This document shows, piece after piece, positions 41,907 to 49,789 of a stretch of DNA of 64,000 bases. Origin of the DNA: CAVVSD01 sp963757125 (GTDB lineage Bacteria; Actinomycetota; Thermoleophilia; Solirubrobacterales; Solirubrobacteraceae); assembly GCA_963757125.1 (NCBI GenBank), contig CAVWQP010000004.1, positions 62,001 through 126,000 on the forward strand. The letters are read 5' to 3'. Every line of letters begins with the position of its first letter. Positions within the stretch are counted from its first letter, which is position 1. A program made the translations under genes and the position numbers. A model generated the notes under the pieces. The model was not told where the DNA came from and did no database searches. It was given only the letters and a program-made list of their open reading frames with translations.

Positions 41907-43253
41907 CTAGCGGGTGGGCGACGCGCGCACCGACCAGAGGTCGCCCTGGCCGACCGTCGTCCACGCCGCGAGGGCCCGGCCGTCGGACAGCAGCGTCGCC
42001 GCGGCCCCGAACGGCTGCGCCGCGCCGGCCGCGGCGGGGGCGACCTCCTCCCCGCCGCTCGCGCGCACGGACACCGCGCCGCCGGGCGTGGCCGGGTCGT
42101 TGCCGCGGACGCCGGCGAGCATGAGCGCGTACGTCGGCCCCGACGGGTCGACGACGAGGTCGGACAGGACCGTGTCGGTCCCGGCCTGCGACAGCGTCGC
42201 GACGCCCGTGAGGCTCTGCGACGGGTTGTTCGCCGCCCCGCGGATCCCCGCCTGGCGGACCAGGAAGTGCCCGCCCTCGAAGCCCGTCCACGCGACGACC
42301 GCGCGCCCCTGGGAGCCGTAGCCGACGCGCACGCCTGCCTCCGACACGTAGGCGCCGGCGCCGAGCGCTGGGATCGTGCCGAGCGCGATCGTCGTGAACG
42401 TGCCGCCGTCGCGCGCCTGCGCGACCCGGGCGGTCCCGGCCGAGCCGCCGCCCTCGCTGACCGCCTGCGCGAGCCAGCCGACGAGCTGCGCGCGGTGCAG
42501 GCTCAGGACCGCGGACGGCGCGAGGTGCGGCCCGCGGATCGCCGGACCGACGAGCTGGCGCGGCCGGACGGTCCCGCCCGCCGTGCGGATGCGTGCGTAC
42601 AGCGCGCTCGCCTGCGTCCAGACCGCCATCGCGTCGCCGCGGGCGTTGATCGCCGCGGCGACCTGGGGCAGCGGCCCGGAGCCGTCCGCCAGGCGCGTCG
42701 AGCGGAACGTCGAGGTGCCCGCCGCGCGCGTCGCCAGGTAGACGAGCACCTTCGTGCAGGCCGCATCGCGGCACACGGGGAACACGATCGCGGCGTCCCC
42801 CTTCGCGTTGACCGCCATCGTGGCCCGCGCGGCGTGCATGCCCGCCGGCCCGAGCCCGCGCGGCGCATCCAGCGACGCGCCCGACGGCGCCATGCGGCCG
42901 AACGCGACGACCGCCTGCGACGACGAGGCGGCCGCCCGGATGCCGGCGCCGATGATGCGGGTCTGGCCGTAGGCCAGGACGCGCCCGTCGCCCGGCCCCA
43001 TCGCCACGCCTGCCGGCGTCAGCCGCGCGGGATCGGAGAACGCGCCGTCCGCGAAGACGCTCGCGCCCGTGGCGGCCACCGCGATCGCCTCCGCGTCCGC
43101 GCCCGCCGCCAGGCCCGGCGCGCCGGGCAGCGGCGCCGAAGTGGTCTGCGCGCGGATCGGGGCGGGCAGCGACCAGGGGTCGGCCGCGGACGCGGTCGCC
43201 GGGAGGGCGAGCGCGACGAGAGCGAGGACGGCGAGGCGGGGCAGGGTGCGCAT
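41907..43253 (-). CDS. Secreted protein of unknown function
   Basis: A 448-residue protein with a clear signal peptide (MRTLPRLAVLALVALALPAT, cleavage near ASA-AD). The mature part is rich in Ala, Gly and short beta-strand repeats of the kind G-x-A-x-V-A-W (AVVAFGR, AAIVFPV, AMAVWTQ, AVVAWTG, ALAAWTT), spaced about 50-60 residues, suggesting a beta-propeller. Two Cys pairs near CRDAACTK may form a disulfide. Similar proteins are common and uncharacterised in Solirubrobacterales. Translation starts at the ATG at 43253-43251; the frame continues upstream without coding character. Confidence 0.8.
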   Translation of the reverse strand: MRTLPRLAVLALVALALPATASAADPWSLPAPIRAQTTSAPLPGAPGLAAGADAEAIAVAATGASVFADGAFSDPARLTPAGVAMGPGDGRVLAYGQTRIIGAGIRAAASSSQAVVAFGRMAPSGASLDAPRGLGPAGMHAARATMAVNAKGDAAIVFPVCRDAACTKVLVYLATRAAGTSTFRSTRLADGSGPLPQVAAAINARGDAMAVWTQASALYARIRTAGGTVRPRQLVGPAIRGPHLAPSAVLSLHRAQLVGWLAQAVSEGGGSAGTARVAQARDGGTFTTIALGTIPALGAGAYVSEAGVRVGYGSQGRAVVAWTGFEGGHFLVRQAGIRGAANNPSQSLTGVATLSQAGTDTVLSDLVVDPSGPTYALMLAGVRGNDPATPGGAVSVRASGGEEVAPAAAGAAQPFGAAATLLSDGRALAAWTTVGQGDLWSVRASPTR

Positions 43254-43293
43254 GGCACCCGTGGGAACGGGCGACGGGTGCCCGAGGTTGCGC

Positions 43294-44166
43294 TCAGGCC
43301 GCCAGCGCGGCCCGCACGAGCGCGCGACCGGCGGGACTCGCCGGGCCGCCCGCGCGCCACGCGAGTGCGAGGGCGCCGCGCAGCTCCGGACGCACGATCG
43401 GCACCGCACGCAGCTCGCCGGCGAACCCCGCGGCGAGCGAGGCGGGCACGATCGCCGCGCCGAGCCCGCGAGCCGCCAGGCGGGCGAGCACGCCGGGGTC
43501 GCCCGCCTCCAGCGCGATCCGCGGCGCGAACCCCGCAGCCGCGCAGGCATCGTCGAGCAACGAGCGCAGGCCCGTGCCTCGCGGCAGGCTGATGAGCGCC
43601 AGGTCGCGCAGCGAGCGCAGGCCGATCGAGTCGCGATCGGCCAGCGGATGCTCCGGGCCCACCGCCGCGACGAGCACCTCCTCGGTCACCACACGCGTCT
43701 CGAGCCCGTCGATGTCCGTCGCCGGGAGCGAGACGAGCCCGAGGTCCAGCGCTCCGTCGCGCAGTCCGGCGACCAGGACGTCGGTGCTCGCCTCACTCAG
43801 CACGATCTCCACGCCGGGATGGGCCTCGCGGAAGTCGCCGAGCAGGGTCGGTACGTCGGGCTCGACGTAGGACGTCACCACCCCCATCGCCACGCGGCCC
43901 TGCACGAGCCCCGCGAGGTCGTCGACCGCGTGGCGGGCCCGCGCCACGGCCGCGAGCGCCGCCCGGGCGTGCGGCAGCACCGCCGCCCCGACCGCCGTCG
44001 GACGCACCCCGCCCGCGCGATCGAGCAGCTCCTGGCCGAGCTCGCGCTCGAGGCGGCGGATCTGCGCGCTCACGCCGGGCTGGGCGACGTGCAGCCGCTC
44101 CGCGGCGCGCGTGAAGCTCCCTTCATCGGCGACGGCGACGAGGTACTCGAGCTGGCGCAGTTCCAT
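43294..44166 (-). CDS. LysR-family transcriptional regulator
   Basis: A 290-residue LysR protein: the winged helix MELRQLEYLVAVADEGSFTR with AERLHVAQPGVSAQIRRLER, then the periplasmic-binding-like effector domain from residue 90. The first hinge LSEASTDVLVAGLRDGALDL and later IGLRSLRDLALISLP are typical. It is divergent from the SnoaL-like gene and the gap carries a T-N11-A dyad. The C-terminus is somewhat short and Ala/Arg rich. Confidence 0.92.
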   Translation of the reverse strand: MELRQLEYLVAVADEGSFTRAAERLHVAQPGVSAQIRRLERELGQELLDRAGGVRPTAVGAAVLPHARAALAAVARARHAVDDLAGLVQGRVAMGVVTSYVEPDVPTLLGDFREAHPGVEIVLSEASTDVLVAGLRDGALDLGLVSLPATDIDGLETRVVTEEVLVAAVGPEHPLADRDSIGLRSLRDLALISLPRGTGLRSLLDDACAAAGFAPRIALEAGDPGVLARLAARGLGAAIVPASLAAGFAGELRAVPIVRPELRGALALAWRAGGPASPAGRALVRAALAA

Positions 44167-44172
44167 AACGGA

Positions 44173-44187
44173 TCATTCTAGAGATGA
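44173..44187. promoter_or_regulatory. LysR-type operator candidate
   Basis: TCAT-TCTAGAG-ATGA, an interrupted dyad with the T-N11-A form of LysR boxes, lies 7 bases from the LysR start and 50 bases before the SnoaL-like gene. A second small palindrome, GACATGTC, is at 44193-44200. Confidence 0.5.
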
Positions 44188-44236
44188 GAACCGACATGTC
44201 TGTTCGTTCTGCTCCAGCGAAGGGCAGACCAACGTC

Positions 44237-44600
44237 ATGACCACACGCGAGAAGGCACAGACCCCCGAGGACCTCACGCGGCTCTTCGTCGACCGCGCCA
44301 ACGCCGGCGACGTCGATGGCCTCGCCGAGCTCTACGAGCCCGACGCCGTCATGGCGTTCCCGCCCGGCGAGGAGACCGTCGGCCGCGACGCGATCAAGGC
44401 CGTCATGCAGGGCGATGCTCGAGCACGGCCCGAGCGAGTTCCCCCACGAGGAGCTCCTCCCCACCCTGCGCATCGGCGACATCGCCCTGACGGCGACGAA
44501 GCCCGAGGACGGCACCGGCGGCCGGGCCCAGGTCGTGCGGCGTCAGGCGGACGGCACCTGGCTGCGCATCCTGGACCGCCCGGAGGCGGGCGGGAGCTGA
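44237..44600 (+). pseudogene. SnoaL/NTF2-like protein with an apparent frameshift
   Basis: The ATG at 44237 opens a natural NTF2-like start (EDLTRLFVDRANAGDVDGLA, then LYEPDAVMAFPPGEETVGRD) that ends its coding signal near 44410. From the ATG at 44415, one frame over, the second half continues MLEHGPSEFPHEELLPTLRI to WLRILDRPEAGGS at 44600. Removing one G of the GGG at 44410-44412 joins them (KAVMQAMLEHGP) into about 120 residues. Proteins of this type bind small molecules or act as isomerases. It is divergent from LysR. The 3' end overlaps the convergent GntR gene by 58 bases. Confidence 0.78.
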
Positions 44601-45241
44601 GCCACGATGGCGTCGAGCACCTGGCGCTCCAGTGCGCCCACGTGCTCGCGCATGACCGCCTCGGCGCGCTCGCCGTCCCCGGACAGCAGCGCGTCGAGGA
44701 GCGCCCTGTGCTCGTGCACTGCGCCCGGCAACGACGGGACCCGGTCGATCACGAGGTGCCACACCCGCAGCGAGAGCGCCCAATAACCCTCGAGCGTCGC
44801 CTCCAGGTAGGGATTGCAGGACGCGCGCCAGGCCAACCGGTGGATGCGCTCGTCGAGGCGCAGCAGCACCTCGGCGCCGGCCTCCCCCACCACCTCCAGC
44901 TCGGTCGCCAGCGACGCGGCCTCCTCGCGCAGCTCGTCCGGCATGCGCTCGGCGGCGAGCCGGGCCGCATGCGGCTCGAGCGCCGCGCGGACCTCGTCGA
45001 GCCGCGCGATGTCCTCGGCGTGGACATCGGTCACCGTCGTACCGCGGCGCGGGCGCACCTCCACGAGATGCTCGAGCGCGAGCCGCTTGATGGCCTCCCG
45101 CAGTGGCGTGCGACCGATGCCCAGCTCGAGCACGAGCACGTCCTCGCGCAGCGTCGAGCCCGGCGGCAGGCGCAGGTCGACGATCCGATCGCGCAGACCG
45201 AAGTACGCGCGGTCGGCGAGCTGCTCGGCGGGCGCGGTCAC
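44543..45241 (-). CDS. GntR-family regulator with FCD domain
   Basis: A 232-residue regulator starting with GTG: winged helix AYFGLRDRIVDLRLPPGSTL with IGRTPLREAIKRLALEHLVE, then an all-helical FCD domain with ligand histidines in ERIHRLAWRAS, RVWHLVIDR and EHRALLDALL plus MREHVGALE. The last 15 residues (after VAQLPPA) are likely disordered and overlap the convergent SnoaL-like gene by 58 bases. It is divergent from a metallophosphoesterase gene with a TGATGTATCA dyad between them. Confidence 0.9.
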   Translation of the reverse strand: MTAPAEQLADRAYFGLRDRIVDLRLPPGSTLREDVLVLELGIGRTPLREAIKRLALEHLVEVRPRRGTTVTDVHAEDIARLDEVRAALEPHAARLAAERMPDELREEAASLATELEVVGEAGAEVLLRLDERIHRLAWRASCNPYLEATLEGYWALSLRVWHLVIDRVPSLPGAVHEHRALLDALLSGDGERAEAVMREHVGALERQVLDAIVAQLPPASGRSRMRSQVPSA

Positions 45242-45246
45242 CGCCC

Positions 45247-45256
45247 TGATGTATCA
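45247..45256. promoter_or_regulatory. GntR operator candidate
   Basis: TGAT-GT-ATCA is a compact inverted repeat in the 22-base gap between the GntR and phosphoesterase starts, consistent with control of both genes. It also argues for a phosphoesterase start at GTG 45264 rather than ATG 45249, which would lie inside the dyad. Confidence 0.5.
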
Positions 45257-45263
45257 CTCCTGC

Positions 45264-46043
45264 GTGCCCCGCGAGCCCAGACCCCTCCTCGTCGCCCAGC
45301 TGACCGATCTGCACCTCACGGTCGGTCCCGACGATCTCGGCGCGGCCCACGCGCTGCAGACCGCGGTGTCGGCCCTGCTCGCACTCGACCCGCAGCCCGA
45401 CGCGGTGCTCGTCACCGGCGACCTCACCGACGACGGTGATCCGCGCTCCTACGCACGCGTGCGCGAGCTGCTCGCGCCGCTCGGCGTCCCGGTCCATCCC
45501 ATCCCGGGCAACCACGACGACCGCGACGCCCTGCGCGAGGCGTTCGCCGACCATCCGGGCGTCGCGTCGACCGACGGGCTCGTGCAGTACGCGGTCGACT
45601 GCGGCGGGGTCCGCCTGCTCATGTGCGACACGCTCGTCCCTCGGACGCCCGGCGGGAGCTTCGACGCGGAGCGCCGCGCGTGGCTCGCCGCTGCGCTGGA
45701 CGGCTCGCCCACGATCGTCGCGATGCACCACCCGCCCATCCCGACCGGGATCGCCGAGTTCGACACGATCGGCCTGCCGGCCGCCGACACCGCCGCGCTC
45801 GCCGCGCTGCTCGACGGCCGCCGTGAGGTGCTGCGCGTCGTCTGCGGCCACATCCACCGCGTCATCACGGCGACCGTGGGCGGAGTCCCGGTCTGCGTCG
45901 CACCGAGCGCCTGGCGGCAGGCGGTGCTCGACCTCGGGCCCGACGGGCGGGCGGTCGTCGACGAGGGCGAGCCGGCCGGCTACGCCCTGCATCTGCTGGC
46001 CGAGGACGGCGTCCTGGTGACGCACGCCGCCGTCATCGGCTGA
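45264..46043 (+). CDS. Metallophosphoesterase, CpdA-like
   Basis: A 259-residue calcineurin-like phosphoesterase with the full metal set: AQLTDLHL at the start, VLVTGDLTDDGDP near 50, IPGNHDDRDALR near 82, MHHPPIP near 157 and CGHIHRVI near 195. The layout fits the Icc/CpdA and GpdQ group that cleaves cyclic nucleotides or glycerophosphodiesters. No signal peptide. GTG 45264 chosen because an operator dyad overlaps the earlier ATG. The thiolase gene follows 11 bases after the stop. Confidence 0.88.
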   Translation: MPREPRPLLVAQLTDLHLTVGPDDLGAAHALQTAVSALLALDPQPDAVLVTGDLTDDGDPRSYARVRELLAPLGVPVHPIPGNHDDRDALREAFADHPGVASTDGLVQYAVDCGGVRLLMCDTLVPRTPGGSFDAERRAWLAAALDGSPTIVAMHHPPIPTGIAEFDTIGLPAADTAALAALLDGRREVLRVVCGHIHRVITATVGGVPVCVAPSAWRQAVLDLGPDGRAVVDEGEPAGYALHLLAEDGVLVTHAAVIG

Positions 46044-46054
46044 GTATCGTCGCG

Positions 46055-47203
46055 GTGAGCGTGGCAACAGCACACGACACCACCACGGTCCTCGTCGACG
46101 GAGCCCGTACGCCGATCGGGCGCTACGGGCGCGCGCTCGCCGCGGTCGATCCGATCGACCTCGGCGCCCACGCCGTCCGCGAGACGCTCGCGCGCTGCCC
46201 GGGCCTCGTCCCCGACCACATCCTCCTCGGCAACGTCCTGCAGGCGGCGAACGGCCAGAACCCCGCCCGCCAGGCGGCGATCCGGGGCGGCGTCGCACGG
46301 ACCACGCCCGGGACGACGATCAACGACGTCTGCCTCGCGAGCATGACGTCGGTCGCGCTCGCCGCGGGCATGGTCCGCGAGGGCGAGGCCGACACCGTGC
46401 TCGTCGGCGGCTTCGACTCCATGAGCCGCGCGCCGCACGCGGTGCAGCGCTCACCCGACGACCCGATCCTCGACCTCATGGTCCACGACGGCCTGTACTG
46501 CTCGATCGGCGACGTCGGGATGGGCGAGCTGTCCGACGCCGAGAACGTGCGCCTGGAGGTCACGCGCGCCGCGCAGGACATGCTCGCGCTGCGCTCCCAC
46601 GAGCGCGCGGCGGCCGCGACCGCGGAGGGCCGGCTGGCCGACGAGATCGTGCCGCTGCCCGAGCTCGCCCAGGACGAGGGGATCCGGACGGACACCTCGC
46701 TGGAGCGGCTCGCCGCGCTGCAGCCCGCCTTCGGCGAGGACGGGACGATCACCGCCGGCAACGCCTCGCAGGTGTCCGACGGCGGGGCCGCGGGCATCGT
46801 CACGACGCTCGGGCGCGCGCGCGCCGAGGGCCTCGAGCCGCTCGCCGAGGTGGTCGGCCGCGCGATCATCGCCGGCCCCGACTCCAGCCTGCACCTGCGT
46901 CCCGCCGAGGCCGCCGAGAAGCTCCTCGCGCGCCACGGCCTGAGCGCGCGCGACATCGACCTCTGGGAGATCAACGAGGCCTTCGCCGGCGTCGTGGTCG
47001 CCTCCGTCGCGGCGCTGGGCATCGACCCCGAGCGGGTCAACGTCAACGGCGGCGCCGTCGCGATCGGCCATCCCCTCGCGGGCTCCGGCATGCGACTCGT
47101 GCTCACCCTCGCGTACGAGATGCGGCGCCGCGGCGCCGAACTGGGCGTCGCCACGCTCTGCGGCGGCGGCGGTCAGGGCGAGGCGATGCTTCTTCGCAGG
47201 TAG
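46055..47203 (+). CDS. Acetyl-CoA acetyltransferase/thiolase
   Basis: A 382-residue thiolase. The acyl-accepting Cys93 is in NDVCLASMTS, the active-site NEAF is in WEINEAFAGV, His339 in AIGHPLAGSG and Cys369 in LCGGGGQGEA, so the catalytic set is complete. It either condenses two acetyl-CoA or cleaves 3-ketoacyl-CoA in degradation. GTG start at 46055, with GTG 46061 also possible; TATCGT lies just upstream. It is followed by an ACAD-fold hydroxylase 39 bases on, so the cluster is probably catabolic. Confidence 0.95.
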   Translation: MSVATAHDTTTVLVDGARTPIGRYGRALAAVDPIDLGAHAVRETLARCPGLVPDHILLGNVLQAANGQNPARQAAIRGGVARTTPGTTINDVCLASMTSVALAAGMVREGEADTVLVGGFDSMSRAPHAVQRSPDDPILDLMVHDGLYCSIGDVGMGELSDAENVRLEVTRAAQDMLALRSHERAAAATAEGRLADEIVPLPELAQDEGIRTDTSLERLAALQPAFGEDGTITAGNASQVSDGGAAGIVTTLGRARAEGLEPLAEVVGRAIIAGPDSSLHLRPAEAAEKLLARHGLSARDIDLWEINEAFAGVVVASVAALGIDPERVNVNGGAVAIGHPLAGSGMRLVLTLAYEMRRRGAELGVATLCGGGGQGEAMLLRR

Positions 47204-47242
47204 CCTGTCTCCCCGTCGGAAACGTCGACGGGAGGAGACGCC

Positions 47243-48487
47243 ATGACGAACAGCATCGCCGTGCCCGAGCCTGCGCTCACGCAGGAGCAGATCATCGAGC
47301 GCGCGCGGGACATGGTCCCCACGCTGCGCGCGCGGCAGGAGGAGACCGAGCAGCTCGGCCGCCTGCCCGACAGCACGAGCAGGGAGCTCATCGACGCGGG
47401 CTTCTACCGCATCCTGCAGCCGCGGCGGTTCGGCGGCTACGAGTTCGACCTGCCGACCTTCTCGCGGGTGGCCATCCAGCTCGCCCGCGGCTGCCCGTCC
47501 ACCGGGTGGGCGTTCACGCTCACCGCCGGGCACGCCCATCTGCTCGCGTCGTACTTCTCGGAGGAGGCGCAGGCCGAGATCGCGGGTGCCGACGGCGACA
47601 TCCGCGTCCCAGGGCGCTTCCGCCCCGGCACGGCGGTGGAGGTCGACGGGGGCTACCGCTGCACCGGGACGTTCGACTACGTCTCCGGCTGCGACTCCGC
47701 CACGTACCTCACGTTCGGCTTCGCGCTCGACGAGGACCTCACCGCGGGCGAGCTGGCGACGGATGTCATCACGCTCATCCCGTTCGACCAGGTCGAGATC
47801 GTCCACAACTGGGACGTGCTCGGCCTCCGCGGCACCGGGTCCAACCGCGTCATCGTCGACGACGTCTTCGTCCCGTCGCACATGACGATCCATTCGTTCT
47901 TCGACCTGCAGGCCCCGCCCTTCCCCGGCCGCACCGTCCACGAGAACCCGATCTACCGGCGCGGCAGCCTCGCGGGCCTCGTGTTCGCGGAGACCTGCTC
48001 GGTCGCGATCGGCACGGCGCGCGGCGTCCTGGATCTCTTCGAGGAGAGCATCCGGACGCGCAAGACGACCGTGCTGCCGCTCACCCCGATGACCGAGCAC
48101 GCGCAGTACCCGCGGTTCTACGGCGAGGCGCTGCAGGGCATCGAGGTCGCCGAGGCGGCGCTCCTGCAGACGAACGCCGACTACATGGCCGAGGCCCGGC
48201 GCGCCGACGCGGAGGACCGCGACTTCGCGCCCGACCTCGACCGCCGCCTCCAGCTGCGGATGCAGCTCTGCGCGAAGATGGCCTACGACGCGGTGCTGCT
48301 CATGATGCGCGTGAACGGGTCGGCCGGCATGCGCACCGGGGCGATGTGGCAGCGCTACCTGCGCGACATGAACGTCCTCATGACCCACAACACCGTGCAG
48401 CCGGAGCTCGTCTCCGACTTCTACGGCCGCCTGCACTTCGGGCTCATGCCCCACGGCGCCGAGGCGCTCGTGCCGCAGGTCCGGTGA
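47243..48487 (+). CDS. Acyl-CoA-dehydrogenase-fold flavin monooxygenase, HsaA/HpaB-like
   Basis: A 414-residue protein resembling the oxygenase components that hydroxylate phenols and 3-hydroxy-9,10-secosteroids. Seen: AGFYRILQPRRFGGYEFDLP near residue 52, GCPSTGWAFTLTAGHAHLLA near 82, VDGGYRCTGTFDYVSGCDSA near 136, GLRGTGSNRVIVDDVFVP near 195, and a helical C-terminal domain ending LHFGLMPHGAEALVPQV. It needs reduced flavin from an unlinked reductase. GGGAGGAGACG precedes the ATG. Of the four such proteins in the window this one is closest to HsaA by eye. Confidence 0.85.
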   Translation: MTNSIAVPEPALTQEQIIERARDMVPTLRARQEETEQLGRLPDSTSRELIDAGFYRILQPRRFGGYEFDLPTFSRVAIQLARGCPSTGWAFTLTAGHAHLLASYFSEEAQAEIAGADGDIRVPGRFRPGTAVEVDGGYRCTGTFDYVSGCDSATYLTFGFALDEDLTAGELATDVITLIPFDQVEIVHNWDVLGLRGTGSNRVIVDDVFVPSHMTIHSFFDLQAPPFPGRTVHENPIYRRGSLAGLVFAETCSVAIGTARGVLDLFEESIRTRKTTVLPLTPMTEHAQYPRFYGEALQGIEVAEAALLQTNADYMAEARRADAEDRDFAPDLDRRLQLRMQLCAKMAYDAVLLMMRVNGSAGMRTGAMWQRYLRDMNVLMTHNTVQPELVSDFYGRLHFGLMPHGAEALVPQVR

Positions 48488-48515
48488 TGGGAGAGCCACC
48501 CACCCACCCTCTATC

Positions 48516-48529
48516 CTTGTCCTGACAAG
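48516..48529. promoter_or_regulatory. MarR operator candidate over a promoter
   Basis: CTTGTC-CT-GACAAG is a 14-base inverted repeat ending four bases before the MarR ATG. It overlaps a TATCCT -10 candidate (48512-48517), so binding would block the gene's own transcription. Confidence 0.6.
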
Positions 48530-48533
48530 CACA

Positions 48534-49058
48534 ATGGCGACGGAGCCCGACACCAGAGCAGAGGCATGCGCGTACGTCGTGGGTGACGACGGGCTGTCGC
48601 GCTGGTCGGACTCCCACGCCGACGCGTGGATCGGCCTGCTGGAGACGCACCGCAGGCTCACCCGGGCGCTCGACGCCGAGCTGGAGGCCGCCTACGGCCT
48701 GAGCCTGAGCGCCCTGGAGATCCTCGGGCGCCTCGCGGCGTCGCCCGACCGCCGGCTGCGGCTCTCGGTCATCGCGGAGGAGACGGGGCTGAGCCTCAGC
48801 CGGGTCTCGCGCATCGTCGACGTCCTCGAGCGCCGCGAGCTGGTGGCCCGCAGGCCCTGCCCGTCGGACGCACGCGCCGTCAACGCCCACCTCACCGCGG
48901 CCGGGCTCGACCTCGCCCGTAGGGCCCAGGCAGCGCACCACGCCGCCGTGCAGGAGCGCTTCTTCGACCACCTGGGCCCCGAGGAGATCGCGGTGCTCTC
49001 CGAGGTCTTCTCGCGGTTCGCGCCGCGCGCGGCAGCCGCGTGCGACGCGAGCACGTGA
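48534..49058 (+). CDS. MarR-family transcriptional regulator
   Basis: A 174-residue winged-helix protein with an N-terminal extension of 30 residues. The DNA-binding part shows LSLSALEILGRLAASPDRRL, then ETGLSLSRVSRIVDVLERRE and the wing RPCPSDARAVNAHLTAAGLD. It may repress itself through the dyad at 48516-48529 and could also regulate the hydroxylase/thiolase genes before it. The TGA overlaps the GTG of the membrane protein gene. Confidence 0.9.
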   Translation: MATEPDTRAEACAYVVGDDGLSRWSDSHADAWIGLLETHRRLTRALDAELEAAYGLSLSALEILGRLAASPDRRLRLSVIAEETGLSLSRVSRIVDVLERRELVARRPCPSDARAVNAHLTAAGLDLARRAQAAHHAAVQERFFDHLGPEEIAVLSEVFSRFAPRAAAACDAST

Positions 49059-49789
49059 ACGTGCTGGCCGACCTCGAGCTGACCTTCGGCGGGGACAACT
49101 TCCTCGACCCGGCCGGGCAGCGCTCCGGCCTCATCATGCTCGGCTCGCTGCTGCTGTCGTTCCTCCTCATCCGCACGAGCACGCGGCTCATGCGCAGCCC
49201 GAAGGTGCCGTGGTGGCCGGGCAGCATCAAGACCGGCGGCGTCCACGTCCATCACCTCGTGCCGGGCATCGTGCTCATGCTGCTCTGCGGGTTCCTGCTC
49301 GCGCTCGAGCCCGCCAGCCCGTGGGTCGAGCTCGTCGCCGCCGGGTTCGGCGTCGGGGCCGGGCTCACGCTCGACGAGTACGCCCTGTGGCTGCACCTCG
49401 ACGACGTCTACTGGGCGGAGGAGGGACGCCAGTCCGTCGACGCGGTCGTCATCGCCGCGACGGTCGGCGGCCTCCTGCTCCTGGGCTTCGTGCCGTTCTC
49501 GACCGACTCGGGCATCGTCACGATCGTGGCGAGCACGCTCGCCGCGTTCGCGATCGCGGTCGTCAACGCCCTGAAGGGCAAGTACGTGTTCGCAGTCGTG
49601 AGCATGCTCATCCCGGTCGTCGGCCTCGTCACCGCCCTGCGCCTCGCCAAGCCCGAGTCGGCCTGGGGCCGCCGGCGCTACGCGCCGGGCAGCCGCAAGC
49701 ACGAGCGGGCGGCGAAGCGCTACGCGCGCCACACCGCCCGCTACCGGCGCTTTCAGGACAGCGTCGCGGGCGCGCCGACCGACGCGTAG
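49055..49789 (+). CDS. Integral membrane protein of unknown function
   Basis: A 244-residue protein with about six membrane helices (LIMLGSLLLSFLLI, LVPGIVLMLLCGFLLAL, a helix at VAAGFGVGAGLTL, VVIAATVGGLLLLGF, IVTIVASTLAAFAIAVV, VVSMLIPVVGLVTAL) and a basic C-terminal tail. Conserved-looking polar stretch GGVHVHHLVPG and LDEYALWLHLDDVYW between helices suggest a metal or catalytic site, seen in an unnamed actinobacterial family. GTG 49055 overlaps the MarR stop; GTG 49040 would add five residues. The 3' end overlaps the convergent serine hydrolase by 37 bases. Confidence 0.75.
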   Translation: MNVLADLELTFGGDNFLDPAGQRSGLIMLGSLLLSFLLIRTSTRLMRSPKVPWWPGSIKTGGVHVHHLVPGIVLMLLCGFLLALEPASPWVELVAAGFGVGAGLTLDEYALWLHLDDVYWAEEGRQSVDAVVIAATVGGLLLLGFVPFSTDSGIVTIVASTLAAFAIAVVNALKGKYVFAVVSMLIPVVGLVTALRLAKPESAWGRRRYAPGSRKHERAAKRYARHTARYRRFQDSVAGAPTDA

